Assembly: GCA_035048815.1 (NCBI GenBank) | Contig: JAUCBN010000026.1 | Location: 15,759,001 to 15,823,000 of the forward strand | Direction: 5' to 3' | From: Abelmoschus esculentus | Lineage: Eukaryota > Streptophyta > Magnoliopsida > Malvales > Malvaceae | Length of the DNA stretch: 64,000 nucleotides | Program-made: the position numbers and the translations under genes | Notes under the pieces: generated by a model | The model's database searches: none | What the model was told of the DNA's origin: nothing | Seen by the model: the letters and a program-made list of their open reading frames with translations, nothing else | In this document: positions 36,011 through 47,511 of the stretch, piece by piece | Numbering within the stretch: the stretch's first letter is position 1 | Layout of the letters: each line of letters begins with the position of its first letter

Positions 36011-37827
36011 TTAAACATGGGTGGGCGTGGTATGAGCGGAGGTCGAGGCCGAACCGGAACGCTTTCCACGCTCCGACCGACTGTTTTCGGCAAACTTGAG
36101 ACTAGGTGAGTGCATGCCTTTTTTCTTTTCCTCCTCGTTCCACTCCGACGAGTAGTAATGTTCTTCTGTCGACTTGGTTGCATCTTTTGATGGTGGAAAA
36201 AACATGCTTCCCCATTGTGGGAAATGGACCAAACTCACGGGAAGAGTGCAAGCCACGATCATGACTCCCATCCACGTTAGACCCGCGGCGGTAGAAAACG
36301 TCGACGTAGAGAAGAAAATCAACTGTGTCAAACCGGAACCGAAGTTGCCGCCGGCCCCGGTTAGACCCGAAATGATACCCAGAGACCGTCGTGAAATGAA
36401 GGGAATGATGCCGAAAGTGGCACCGCATGCAGCTTGAGCTCCAATGGAGAAGAGGATCATTGCTAAGACTGCAATGGGGAGAGTATTGGCACGGCCTAAC
36501 CAGATACAGAAGGCACCTCCAGCTGTTTGAAGGATCCATAGGACCCATAGTCGGCCTCTCATGCCGAACAACTGAGCAGCTTTATCGGAAGCGTAGCCAC
36601 CGAAGGGACGAGCCACAAGGTTTGCCATTCCAAAGGTAGCCGCGATGATCCCTGCCGTGTGGAGTTTGAGATTGAACCTGATTGCAGTGGATTTTAGTGC
36701 TTGTTTTTTTACATACGTTCGGATTGAAACCAAGCGATGAAATTGAAAACCATAATTTGGACAATGGAAGACTTACCTGTCGTAGAAGTATTCTGCAATG
36801 ACATTATCAGTTGACAATTCAACTCCCATAGAATAGCCATAGAGAAGGACGAAAATCCACGTCCTGTAATTTGTGACCGCATACCATAGCACCTGAAATG
36901 ATAGCATGTAGTTACCATGTGGAATATGCTCGTAAAATATATAAATTATATGAGATTTTAAAATTTTCAAGATAATTGCACCCTCGGTCTATCCCTGAAT
37001 ACACACATGTAGTTTACCTTGCCGAATTTATCTTTGGAAACATCACCCTTCTTTTGCAGACTGCTAAGGTTTCCATCGGGCAAGTCCTGGCCAAGGGTTA
37101 AGACCAAGACCCCCATGATGACATGTAGCCATCCAGGAATGAAGAAAGCAATTCTCCAGGCAGTGAACGGAGTAGCTCCCATTCGTCGAATAATATCGTA
37201 AACTAAGGGCATTAAAAGCTGCGTTGCACCACCTCCCATGTTCCCCCACCCAGCTGCAGTTCCATTAACAAGCCCTATAATCTTGCTATTGAACATCGTA
37301 CTCATCCAGTACTGGCAAGACACGAACGTCGCCAGCGAGAATCCAATCATAAACCGAACGGCAATGTAACCTCCGGCGTCTTTCACAAACGACATGCAAA
37401 AAACGGTTGGGGCCGATAACATGATCAAAAACGCGCATCCATAACGAGGTCCCAAAAGGTCGCAAACTGCACCCATTACGAGCCTGGAGAATATACTTCC
37501 CGATACCGAAGCAACCCCGGCATTGCCGATGTCTTGCTTCTTTAAATTGAGGTTGTCACGGATGATGGGGACGAGGGGTGCGGCGGCGAAGGTGGAGACG
37601 AAGCAAGTGAAGAAAGAGATCCATGATAAGTGGAAGGTTCTCATGTGGGGATTGGCGAAAGAGAAAAGCTTGAAGACTTTGGCTTTATGCTCGGAATCCA
37701 CCGGCAGGTCGAAGTTAGCTGTTGTGTCGGTAGGAACCATTGGCGAAGCAACTGATAAAGCAAAAGCCGGTTCCCTTCCGGTGACTCCATGCATGGAGCT
37801 TCCTGGGGATCCCTCAATGCCACTCAT
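36011..37827 (-). CDS. NRT2: High-affinity nitrate transporter NRT2, copy 2 (three exons)
   Basis: Three exons, 37827-37018, 36892-36777 and 36677-36011, give 530 residues. It has the same family architecture as copy 1: MFS motif GAVCDLLGPRYG, nitrate signature AAGWGNMGGG, second signature GLTGAGGNFGSGLTQ, and a C-terminal SRSERGKR tail. The role is proton-coupled nitrate uptake at the plasma membrane, normally with NAR2. The first intron (36893-37017) sits at the same phase-0 position as the single intron of copy 1. A second intron (36678-36776, GTAAGT to CAG, phase 2 in the Arg codon of YFYDR/F) is absent from copy 1. The C-terminal tail differs (ends SAHTTPTHV) and the N-terminus is three residues longer up to intron 1. 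The pair arose by tandem duplication that also copied flanking DNA. Confidence 0.95.
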
Positions 37828-37894
37828 TTTCTCTCTCGAAAGTGTTACAAAAGAGGCTATTCAGATTGTTGTTTCTTTGGCTAAAGGGTATAGG

Positions 37895-37902
37895 TATTTA
37901 TA
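37895..37902 (-). promoter_or_regulatory. TATA box of NRT2 copy 2
   Basis: TATAAATA on the minus strand, about 70 bp upstream of the ATG at 37827; it parallels the TATA box of copy 1 at 26,151. Confidence 0.65.
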
Positions 37903-38879
37903 GGGGATTGGAGTTGACAATTGACATCTTAGCAGGTGTTTAAATGACTAATGGAGATTCCCAATGGGTATGGAGCTTATTTGATAATGATGTACTTGAT
38001 AAAATTAGAACGTTAATTTTAAAGATACGAATTTAAATAATTTTATATAAATATATTATTAAAAGTATAAATTAATTTTTATTTTTAATATTTTTATTTA
38101 TATTTTGTTATTAAAAAATTAAATTTAAGGTTTATAATTAAAATTTATGATTATAATTTAAAAAATTATAAGTAGAACGTGTTTTTAAGGTATAAGATAT
38201 ATGATTTATGATTTAAAATTTAAATTTAAAGCTTAAAATTTAATTGTTTAATATTTTTTGGATAAATAAAAAAATTTATTCACCCAGAAGTACTACCAGA
38301 AAAGAGTAATTATTTAATGTTTAGTTAAAAGATAATGAATTTTTGTTCTATTATCAAAAAGTTATAAAATATAACAGATATTACCTTAATCATCTTAAGA
38401 TTATTCTGAAAAAATAGCATTATACTTTTAGGGGCTCGTTAGAGCAACAATTTAATTTATAAATTATAAATTTATTTAAATTTAAATATTATTTTATAAT
38501 TGAATTATGATACTAATTTAAAAAATATATTAGTGAATCCACTTCGCCGCATCAACACATGCATAGCAAAAGGCTCGTCGTATATCCCAAAGGATCATAC
38601 TACTTGCTAAGTTTTTTTAACAAAATTACTTGTTAAGTTGAATAATTATATTTGACCAAATGATTCTATTATATATTTTTATTTTTTATATCTCGTAAAT
38701 CATAAATTCTAGATATGATAAAAGTATTTTTTTTTTAGTTTTTTTCCTTTTTTTACAAAATTATTATTAAATAAAAAATATTAAAAGAAACTACTTGCTA
38801 AATTAAAATGTTCACGTATGTATCAATTCTACGAGTTAATTTAGTTTTGGATTTAGATTTGGTTAATTTTGATGGACTG

Positions 38880-39200
38880 AATTTTATATTTAAAATTAAG
38901 ATTTATATCCAATATATTAGCCTTGAAAGCGTATTTTTTATAAGTTCGTGAATTTAGGGATTTAGTTTAGGGTTTATAATTTATGAATTTAGGTGTAGTG
39001 ATTTATAATTTAGGGTCGTTAGAATTTAAGATTTAAAGGTAGGGTCTAGGTTTAGGGTAATATGGTTGGGGTTTAGATTTAACATATAAACCTTAAGTTT
39101 TAACCACAACCTCTAAAATTTAAACCAACGCCTAAAACCATAAATTTTAAACACTAAACTAGATCTCTAAACCTTAAATTAAGGTGTTTATATAAACTTT
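38880..39200. repeat. Degenerate TTTAGGG-like block with inverted halves
   Basis: The left half is rich in TTTAGGG, GTTTAGGG and TTTAGGTT words; the right half is rich in their complements (CCTAAA, CCTTAAA, CTCTAAACC), so the block is loosely palindromic. Similar one-sided blocks occur at 19,020-19,260, 38,100-38,250 and 34,910-34,990. The repeats are irregular, so this is not a true interstitial telomere array. The rest of 37,950-40,900 shows no gene that I can support. Confidence 0.3.
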
Positions 39201-40924
39201 TTCCTTTCACCGCTATCGGTATATACAATAATTACTCTTAAAAATATAGTTTAAGGGAATACCAAATATATGTTTGTTTTAGAACTACTGTTGTTTAAAT
39301 ATATTAATTATTTTATTTTCAATAACTTTTTGAAATTTTAAATATTTATAAAATTTACATTTTAATGATTTTTGTTTTAAGAAAATATTTTTTATTGAAA
39401 TGTTAAATGACCATTTAAACTTTTAAAAGATCAATCTAGTCTTGATGACATATCATTGTATACACATAAATTTTCACATCAATAAGTTTATTGAACGTAT
39501 AGTTACAATATTAATTAAAGACGAATTATATTAATAAAATGGCTTAATTTATATAATCTTTAATTTAATGTGTGTTCTATAGAGGTGTTTAATTAAATTA
39601 TTCGAAAATAAAATAAATGACTTCATATATCCTCAACTCCAAAAGTTTCTAATCAGACTTTGGTTTAAATTATTTTAAATCCTAACTAACAAATTCATAT
39701 TATCAACTCTTTAGGACCAAATTGAATTGTTATAAGTTTAACTTGTAATGAATCAAATTGGGATACCAGGTTGTAATATTTCCTCCCATTTAGTTTGATA
39801 TTGTAGAACATAACAGATCAGATACCAGAGCAACAAGTTGGCAACTGATAATAGCAGCTACCATGGTTCTGAATTATAAGCATCTTAGCTTATTCTGATC
39901 AGACAGCAGTTGACAATCTGAGGAACAAACAATAATGCCACCAAGTGTAATAATACCTTGAAATTAATGAAATAAAAATGGGAGTTTAAGCTAACAAAAG
40001 AATGTGAAAGAGTATAATTAATTCTTGAAATACTAAATCTGATGATGTAATTTCATCAAGTGTATAAGCAGAACAAACCCTGGGAATCCAGCTCAAGATT
40101 ATCTCCAAGGGACAGAATGGGAGAGAAAATTATATATTTATGGTGTATTATTATGCAGAGAGGGCATTGACTTGTGCATATTCCTAAAATATTTGGACAA
40201 GGCTGTCCTTTTCCTTAGGAGCCGTACACAAGCACATTGTTTTCAATGTTTCTTAAAGAATTCATGTATGCAACTAAATTCCCAAATGATCATCATCTAA
40301 AACACAAACATACTTCATATTTGACCCCTCCGTACAAACAAGGACAGATTAGTTCAAGATGGAAGATAAGGTTGATCGACCAAACGAGATTAGACCAAGT
40401 AGTAAACAATTTGGTATCACTTGAGAAACTAGAAACTAGAAGACTCACCTACCAAAGTCTGGTGTGCAACACGAGTCAATCTGAATTAGTAAGGGCAAAG
40501 CACTTAAGAACCGGAAGGTCAACCAAAAAAGAAGATAAGGTTGATTGAGGTGTTAGCATAAGAATGGTTTTCTTCTCCTGTGATTAAACACAACAAAAAG
40601 CATATCCATCAACATGATCTAATCCATTAATTCAATGCCCACAAATACAAGTGTTTTTAAGTATATAACATCCTAGGCAGCAAACAAGTTCCAGTTAAAA
40701 GAGCAACAATAAAGCTTTATATGTATCACAATTCACAACACAACAGATATTTCATGTCAAATGTTAAGTTTCAGGTTTCAAAGGACAACCCCTAAGGCCT
40801 AAGCCATCAAGTGAAACCAATAAATGTTCTTTCAACTAAATTCCCTATTTAAGCCTATCGGAACTAATCCCATCACTACGGCTAACCAACCAACCCAACA
40901 TGAAGGCCTATTCGATTTCAATGT

Positions 40925-41358
40925 TCATAGCTTAAGTACTGCTACTCCCCCTCTAGGAACTGGTTGGTATAGCACCACTGTAACATACTTTGAACGAAAA
41001 CGGTGAGTAAACCCAAGTGACACTACAGATCTAGGTGCCTCTCGGTTCTCAATGTAAAGATGATTTAGAATCACATTTTCTGGTAAAGGAATGCTCCCAG
41101 AAGCATTCAGACTTGGGGGGTAGCTAAGCAATGAACGATGTAGGTGTGGAGGGACTATCGGTGGGTCACGTGCATCATCTTCACTCCCAGGGTACACATT
41201 ATTATAACTTGAATCAGGTGATCTTGGCACTTCAAACCCAACGACCGTTGCTTCAACCTGAACAAAACATTACATGTTTAAACTCCCAATTTTTTAATAC
41301 TACAAAAAATCACCAAGAATCGATGACTGACTTGATCGTCACCATATTGGTTGTTCAT
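40925..41358 (-). CDS. KINB3: SnRK1 regulatory subunit beta-3 (KINbeta3)
   Basis: Two coding exons, 41358-41332 (MNNQYGDDQ) and 41257-40925, give about 119 residues. This is the plant-specific short beta subunit of the SnRK1 (AMPK/SNF1-related) kinase complex, which lacks the glycogen-binding domain and consists mainly of the C-terminal association domain. Diagnostic parts are VVGFEVPRSPDSSYNNVY at the N-terminus, DPPIVPPHLHRSLL, then VILNHLYIENREAPRSVVSL and THRFRSKYVTVVLYQPV, the last being the segment that contacts the alpha and gamma subunits. The first coding exon is tiny, so a simple frame scan misses it; donor CAA/GTCAGT and acceptor TTTGTTCAG join in phase 0. At least one 5' UTR exon probably lies near 43,330-43,450 (donors GTCAGT at about 43,336 and GTAAGC at 43,444), implying a 5' UTR intron of about 2 kb. 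In Arabidopsis it neighbours ABCG3 and MIR172A. Confidence 0.9.
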
Positions 41359-44300
41359 GCTGAGCAGAGATATGAGAGGCTAACAGAGTTCAATTATAAA
41401 CAAATCAGTATTACAGCACCAAGTGAACCTGAAATAAAACCAATTAATTCTATATGAGCATTTTAACATCTAACAAAGCAACACGTAAAATTAATAACCA
41501 GAGAAATATACAAACAATTCTGATTGACTTTAAAAAGGGGGGGGGGGGGAAGAAAGAAAAAAACATGGAAAAAGAATTCAATAAGGCCTCATTCGAACTA
41601 GGCTGAACAATATTAGAATGTTATTGTCTGAATGAAAGTTAAACAGAGATCAAGAATATAAAAGGTGAGTTGCTTTCTGGAAGAATTGAATGACATTGAA
41701 CTCCAACAGGGTTTTGATATGCAATAAGCAAATCATATAAAGTCACAGCTAAAATGTTTGCTAATTATGTAGCTGGGAACATCTAACAAATTTGTATTTA
41801 AGCCCTACAGACTCAGATCAAAATGAAGTGCCAAAGTCTTATAATCTGAAAACCACAATTCTCATTGATGGATTCCTAAACAAGACTTGTCACATCTATA
41901 TCCCCAATATTCTATGATCACCAGTGGTTTTGGTATCATTTTCCATGAAGAATAATAGTACAAGCAGTAAATCTAGCCTGAAAATGCAGACAATAATTTA
42001 AACTACGAGACAATAGAACAGTCAACAATGTCCTACAATGTATAGCAAGTCCAAAAGACTGCAAATGCAATGCCACAACCTTGTCAAAGAATCTAGCATG
42101 TTTTATGCAGAGACTACAGGATGAAGTTGTAAACCAGAATGCAGAGAAAAAGTTTAAAATAAAATAAGGCATGGCTCAGTAAGACCAGCAGAAATGAAAG
42201 AAATATATATATATAACAGTCTCAACGACAAAACAAGTAGGGGGAGGAAAGCAGACAAATTGAATCAGAAGGGCCTGCAATACTATCATAAGAAAAAGGC
42301 ATTAAGATTAAGCATCAAGTATCACCAAAGCATCTTATGATATAACCTTGTTCTTATTTATGGAGAGATGAGTCATTTAGAGAGTATTAGTAAAACATCT
42401 TTTTTTTTACCCATAGATAACACATAACAAGAATAGCACTTGTAGCAATAAATCCTCTTATTTAGTAAATGCATTTTAGAGGGTCACTTGTGATTTGTTA
42501 ACTGTATTGCCTTCATGATATAACCTTGCTGGTTCATTGAAGCCCAGTTTTTGTTCAGAAAAAATACACCCTATTTCTTCTAAACTGGAATGCTCCACAA
42601 AGTGACACAAAAGTTTATGACCATTTCAAAGTTTTTTACAGAAGCAAGTTGGGTCTTATGCAAAAACTTTGTGTGAGAGGTGTATGTGGGGGGTGGAGGG
42701 AAAAGGTTGTTTGAAAACATTCAAATAAATCCTGGTTTTATTTCTTTGCAACCAGAGAGATATCTTTTGGCATTAAGTGATGATCACATTGATATGGACA
42801 GACCGTGAAGGGTAAGAAAATTCAACACTGCATTTTTTGTACTTTAATGTTTCTTCTAAACCAAACATCAGTTTGGGCTAGTTCATCAACAACCAAAGCC
42901 CCAAAGTGGGACATATATAGTTTTACTGATATATTCTATGGAAATTGTCCCATTCAATTCCACAGCATGATGGGCTCAAAATCTTAAATCCCCATAATTC
43001 AGCTAAGCATCAATTTCGAGCAACTCATAAACCAAGCATTGTCTGCCAATTATAAATGCAACTCTCAAATTCACTATAATATCCATTTTTGTCGACAAAA
43101 GTGATGATAAAAATGAAAACATCATCAATTTCTTCGAAACATACAATGCAAAGCTTCAATCAATCTGCATATCTTATTCGAACCCAAAGAATTCAGATCA
43201 ATAAAAGCATTACAAAAACAGCAGACTCAACCTAAAATTCCAAATTAGACTCAACAGAAGAATTCAATTCCTAGTAGAAGAAGCAACATTAAAGCCAAAG
43301 AGATTAATTTGTTAAATAAAAATAAAATACACTGACCTCAATAAACTCCCAGCTTTTCAATTCCACTTCTCTGCTTGAAAAATCCCAAATTATACACTAC
43401 AACAGTTGAAAACTTTTCAATGTCACCAAGCGTTGGAGCTTACCTGCAAAACTTTAGCAAACCCAGATTAAATCTGACCCGATACATTAAAAACTCATCA
43501 AAAAATCCAATGATAAACCCAAAAATTCCAATATGAGCAAATAAAATCCAACTAAACATAACGAGATGGGATTTCAAAAAACATAAGCAACACGTAAAAA
43601 GAAAATAAAATGCATAGAAAAAGTGTCGTTTACCCTGAGAAAAAGAGAATTTTTCTGGCGGAAAATAAGTAATTGTTGGAGAAGAACCCCAAAAATAAGA
43701 GATTTGCTAGTGCCAGGAGAATCGACCACGAGAATCTTCCCTGAATATTGTTTCAATAAAACCATCAATCATAGTTAATAACGAAGGAAAAGAAGGATAA
43801 ATAATTAATTAAACCCTTATTTTGTAAATTCTCTGAAGGCTCTCAATAATTTAAAAGCTAAACTCTATAAATAACCACCAAACTTTTAGGTTATTTTTAT
43901 TTTAGTCATTAAATTTTTAATTCACTTTTATTAAGTTCATTGCAATCGGCTATAGTAAAAAAACACTAACTGACACATTAAAATCATTTTTTAAAATGTT
44001 TAATTTTTTATAATTTTAATTTTAAATTTTAATTTTCACACTATAATTTCATTAAATATGTCGACGTGTTCATCTTAATTATCATCCGAATATTTTTAAT
44101 TTGTTCATCTCAATTAAATTTTAAATTTATGTTAGTATTCTTAATTTGTTCGATACATGGTTTATTTTTGTTTTTTTATTTTTTGGGTTAGCTTCAGATG
44201 CTCTAAATTTAATTTAGTTAATTTAAAATTTTATTGTAACTTAATAAGATGCGTGTTTAAATTAATTAAAATATTTTTTTTTGATTAGTTGAAGTTTTTA

Positions 44301-45388
44301 GTTATATTTTGACTTGAATCAGCTTAATTAAATTAAAAATTGTCCTTGACTTAATGGGAATATTTTAAAGTAATTAAATTTATTCTACTTTTCTTTTAAT
44401 TATTTTAGGACAAGATTAATATTTGACTTAGATTAAAACTTAATTGAATCTTAAATTTTAATTTATTTTTTAATAGTGTCACTGGTTTAATGAAAGGCAA
44501 TTTAAAACTAATCATATTAATTGTTATGATTTAATATGATTTCATAAAATATTAAGAGTATTAGATTTTTAAGCTTTAATTAATTAGGATTAATATTAGG
44601 ATAATTTGATAAAATTATAAAAGTGATAAGTCATATCAAACTTAACATGTATAAAATTTGATAAGTCATATGATTATATATAAAAGTGATATATTTTATT
44701 CGAATTATAAATTAATACGAGAATTAAATTTATTTATTATTAAATTAATCTATGATCTAATCTACAATCACTCTTTAATTAAATGACTAACTAATTCAAA
44801 CTTATCAAGTGTTAATGTTCACTTAATTAAAAATTGTATTCAGTTGAAAATATTTAATTAAATTTAATTTAAATTTCAATAATTTTTATTAATATAAAAA
44901 TAATGTATAATTTAGTACCGATTTTGAGCATTACGAGGTGTTAATCTTTTTTCATACATAATTAATTATTGTACCCATATTTTAATGAATTTTTTATTAA
45001 TTTTGATATTAGATCGACCTAATCTAAGTGATCGACAACGATTCTAAATTTTTTAAAATATGATATATTTTTTAAAATTTCTCCTTAAAATTAATTTAAA
45101 GAGAATTCGATATTGGAAATTTGTCGCTACAGAACGAACCTAAATAAAATTTTAAAATGAAATTCATAAAAATGTAATTACTTAAAACAAAAACTCCAAT
45201 CGCAAATCAGGTTGTTTTGGGTATCGTAGTTGGGCTCTATTACTGGTTGTTGGGCCATATTATTAATTTTATATCTTAAAACCCAAATTTTTTTAAATGA
45301 AATGACATCATATTCAATCATTAAATTTAAATATTTTATGTGATTATTTGATATTTTTAATAATAATTTAAATATTTTCTGTGATTAT

Positions 45389-45536
45389 TTGATATTTTTA
45401 ATAATAATTTTTGTCTTGGCGAGTGATGATGATCTGCAAGAAAAAGGTGAAGGAGTGGCCAACAAAATGAAAACAGAAATCTGCACCACACACAGCAAAG
45501 TATACGGACATGGACCCTGCTTCAGGTGGATGTTTT
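45389..45536 (+). pseudogene. Possible defensin-like peptide fragment
   Basis: A short frame begins with a hydrophobic segment (MIFLIIIFVLA) and continues to a Cys-containing stretch, TEICTTHSKVYGHGPCF. Its spacing (C, then S-K-x-Y/F-x-G-x-C) recalls the first part of plant defensin-like cysteine-rich peptides. The rest of the cysteine pattern is missing: the frame is cut at 45,531 by repeat insertions, and where the original sequence resumes at 45,941 a stop follows within a few codons. This is a weak, pattern-based call; it may be chance. I describe the fragment only. Confidence 0.25.
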
Positions 45537-45700
45537 TTTATATATTTAGTTACAGTATTATAATAATATATATTTAAAATATTTTTTTAATCATTAAATA
45601 TTAATTGTTAATCAATGTATTGATATTATTAGTGTTTAAACCCGTAATTTTTAAGAATAAAAATCGTTCTCTTAATCATTCAGGTTAAATGGTTCGTGCT
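45531..45700 (-). mobile_element. SINE-like insertion with TTCAGGTGGA duplication
   Basis: The segment is flanked by TTCAGGTGGA at 45521-45530 and 45701-45710 (preceded by TGC at the left and TGCT at the right). On the minus strand it has tRNA-like box remnants and matches the family at 2,276-2,440. A SINE with a target duplication of about 10-13 bp is the simplest reading. The A-box is poorly kept. Confidence 0.45.
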
Positions 45701-45710
45701 TTCAGGTGGA

Positions 45711-45930
45711 GAGATTATTAAGTGAACCCTGTTCACCACGTCATCTATGGTCCAAGCAATCAGGACCGTTGATCTTTAAATAACCACCTAATAACTACCC
45801 ACCCACTAAGTCAATGTAAGAAAGAGGTGATGATTTACTTGAAAAAAAATTAAGATTAACAGTCCTGGTTGTTTGAGACCACGGATGACGTGAATGACGT
45901 GGTAAAAAGGGTTTACCAAATAATTTTTAC
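45711..45930. mobile_element. MITE, ATTATTAGGTGAA terminal-repeat family, copy 3
   Basis: The ends are GAGATTATTAAGTGAACCCTG and AGGGTTTACCAAATAATTTTTAC. Exact 10-bp direct repeats TTCAGGTGGA flank it at 45701-45710 and 45931-45940. The left duplication is shared with the SINE-like insertion beside it. Confidence 0.75.
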
Positions 45931-46699
45931 TTCAGGTGGATGGTTGGTGTAAGGAATTGAGCAGTTTTATTTTCTTCTTTATTTGTCTTTAAATTAAAAG
46001 ATGTTAGAACTAATCATAGTGATTTAAATATAAAGAAACAATATTTATCTTAAAAGATTCAATATTTTTTAAAATAATATAATTATTTTTAATTAATTAA
46101 AATTAATACGTAATTATCCGATAATAAATTATTGTCATTTACATGAAAATGTTAAAATCAATACATAAGTATTGTGTTAGAGAATGATATATTAGATTAA
46201 TCCGTTACGAGCAATTGAATATGTTTTTTTTGGATATTTTGTGATAGTTATAATACTAATTATAGTGATAACTATATGTATGATTCTTAGATTTGAAGTA
46301 ATTATGGATAATAATATATTAAAATTAAAATATATTTATTATTAGTCTTAATTAAAAAAAATAGCCAATAATATATATTTTTTAATTTGGTTCAAATTTT
46401 AATTTAAATAATTTAAAATATTAATAAATGTTATTTTGAACATATTTTAAGTTATCAATAAATATTTTTAAATATATTTATTAAAAATTCAAATTTGAAA
46501 ATTTTAAAAGATTTATAAACATTTAGGGTTATATTTATTTTTTTTAATTATGACTAAATTGATTAATTATGTAAATATGATAAAATTAAATATAAAATTA
46601 TATAAATTTACTTAACTATTAAGTCATTTTTTAACCAATCTTAAGCAATTGACCGACCATTTTAACCTTATCTCTTCCTCCGAGAATCATTCATGTCAC

Positions 46700-46890
46700 G
46701 TTATTAATGAGATCAATTAATTAAATATATTTATTTTATTAATTGTTTATCTTTTTTTTTTATTAAGTGAACCTTTACTTGGTAAAAATTATTACAGTGA
46801 ATATTTATAAAGAGTCATTTGGTAAAAAGATAAAATAAAAAAATAATAAAATTTATATATTTAATTGGTTGATCTCATAAATAATTTATT
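46700..46890. repeat. Degenerate MITE (relative of 32.9 kb)
   Basis: ATGAGATCAATTAATTAAATATATTT at the left (in two pieces) is inverted relative to the right part ending TTAATTGGTTGATCTCATAA. It shares its interior with 32,868-33,080. No exact flanking duplication. The surrounding 43,800-47,100 is otherwise AT-rich and gene-poor. Confidence 0.4.
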
Positions 46891-47360
46891 ATATAATTTT
46901 TTTAATATATACATATATTAAAAATGTTGTTATTTTATGAAAACTATGTCTGACTGTTGATGAAGATGGCGATGTGTAACTGCAGCAACATGATTGGTGG
47001 AGAGTACTCTACAGCTAAGCATCAACCAATAAACCCCCCTAAATAAAATGTACAACGAAAAGGCATTTAAAGCCATAATTAAAATTTGAGTCATCTGGGT
47101 AGAAAGTAACCGATCTGTCACCACGCAGGATCCTTCTTCGCCTCTCTTTGCCCTTCATTTCCTCCTTAATTTTCTTCACAGTACTGTTGGATATAGATCT
47201 CAACTTAACTACATATACGATATATATATATACATATATATATGTATGTATGTATATAGTTTCTCATCTCGACATGAGTATTTCAATCTCAGATGTTTCT
47301 GATCTCCTTTCCTATATGTGCATGGATATTTGGATAAGTAGAGATAGATTGACAGTCGTC

Positions 47361-47511
47361 GTTTGCAGGTGTAGCATCATCAAGATTCACATGCAAATGC
47401 ACTGAGGAGATGTAAAGAAGAAGAAAGAAACATGTTTTCCTTTTGTAATTCTATTGCCAAAGTTGTCTGACTTGAAAGTGAGAATCCTGATGATGCTGCA
47501 TCGGCAATAAA
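47361..47511 (+). ncRNA. MIR172A: MIR172 microRNA precursor (MIR172A position)
   Basis: The 3' arm at 47481-47501 contains AGAATCCTGATGATGCTGCA plus a final T, a 21-nt miR172. The 5' arm at 47371-47391 begins GTAGCATCATCAAGATTCAC, the usual miR172 star. The arms pair over their whole length and the stem extends outwards (GTTTGC at 47,361 with GCAATAAAC at 47,504-47,512). The loop is about 90 nt. The mature arm differs from canonical miR172a by C instead of U at position 7, while the star still carries the A that would pair with U. miR172 represses AP2-like transcription factors, controlling flowering time, phase change and floral identity. The position beside KINbeta3 matches Arabidopsis MIR172A (At2g28056). 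The primary transcript probably extends beyond the hairpin on both sides; its ends are not visible. Confidence 0.93.

Noticed and set aside
38880..39200. Interstitial telomere array (TTTAGGG)n
   Set aside because: The TTTAGGG-like words are irregular, interrupted and change strand mid-block; no tandem run of exact heptamers exists.
43574..43768. A 64-codon minus-strand frame upstream of KINbeta3
   Set aside because: It falls in the expected promoter and 5' UTR region of KINbeta3 and resembles no protein.
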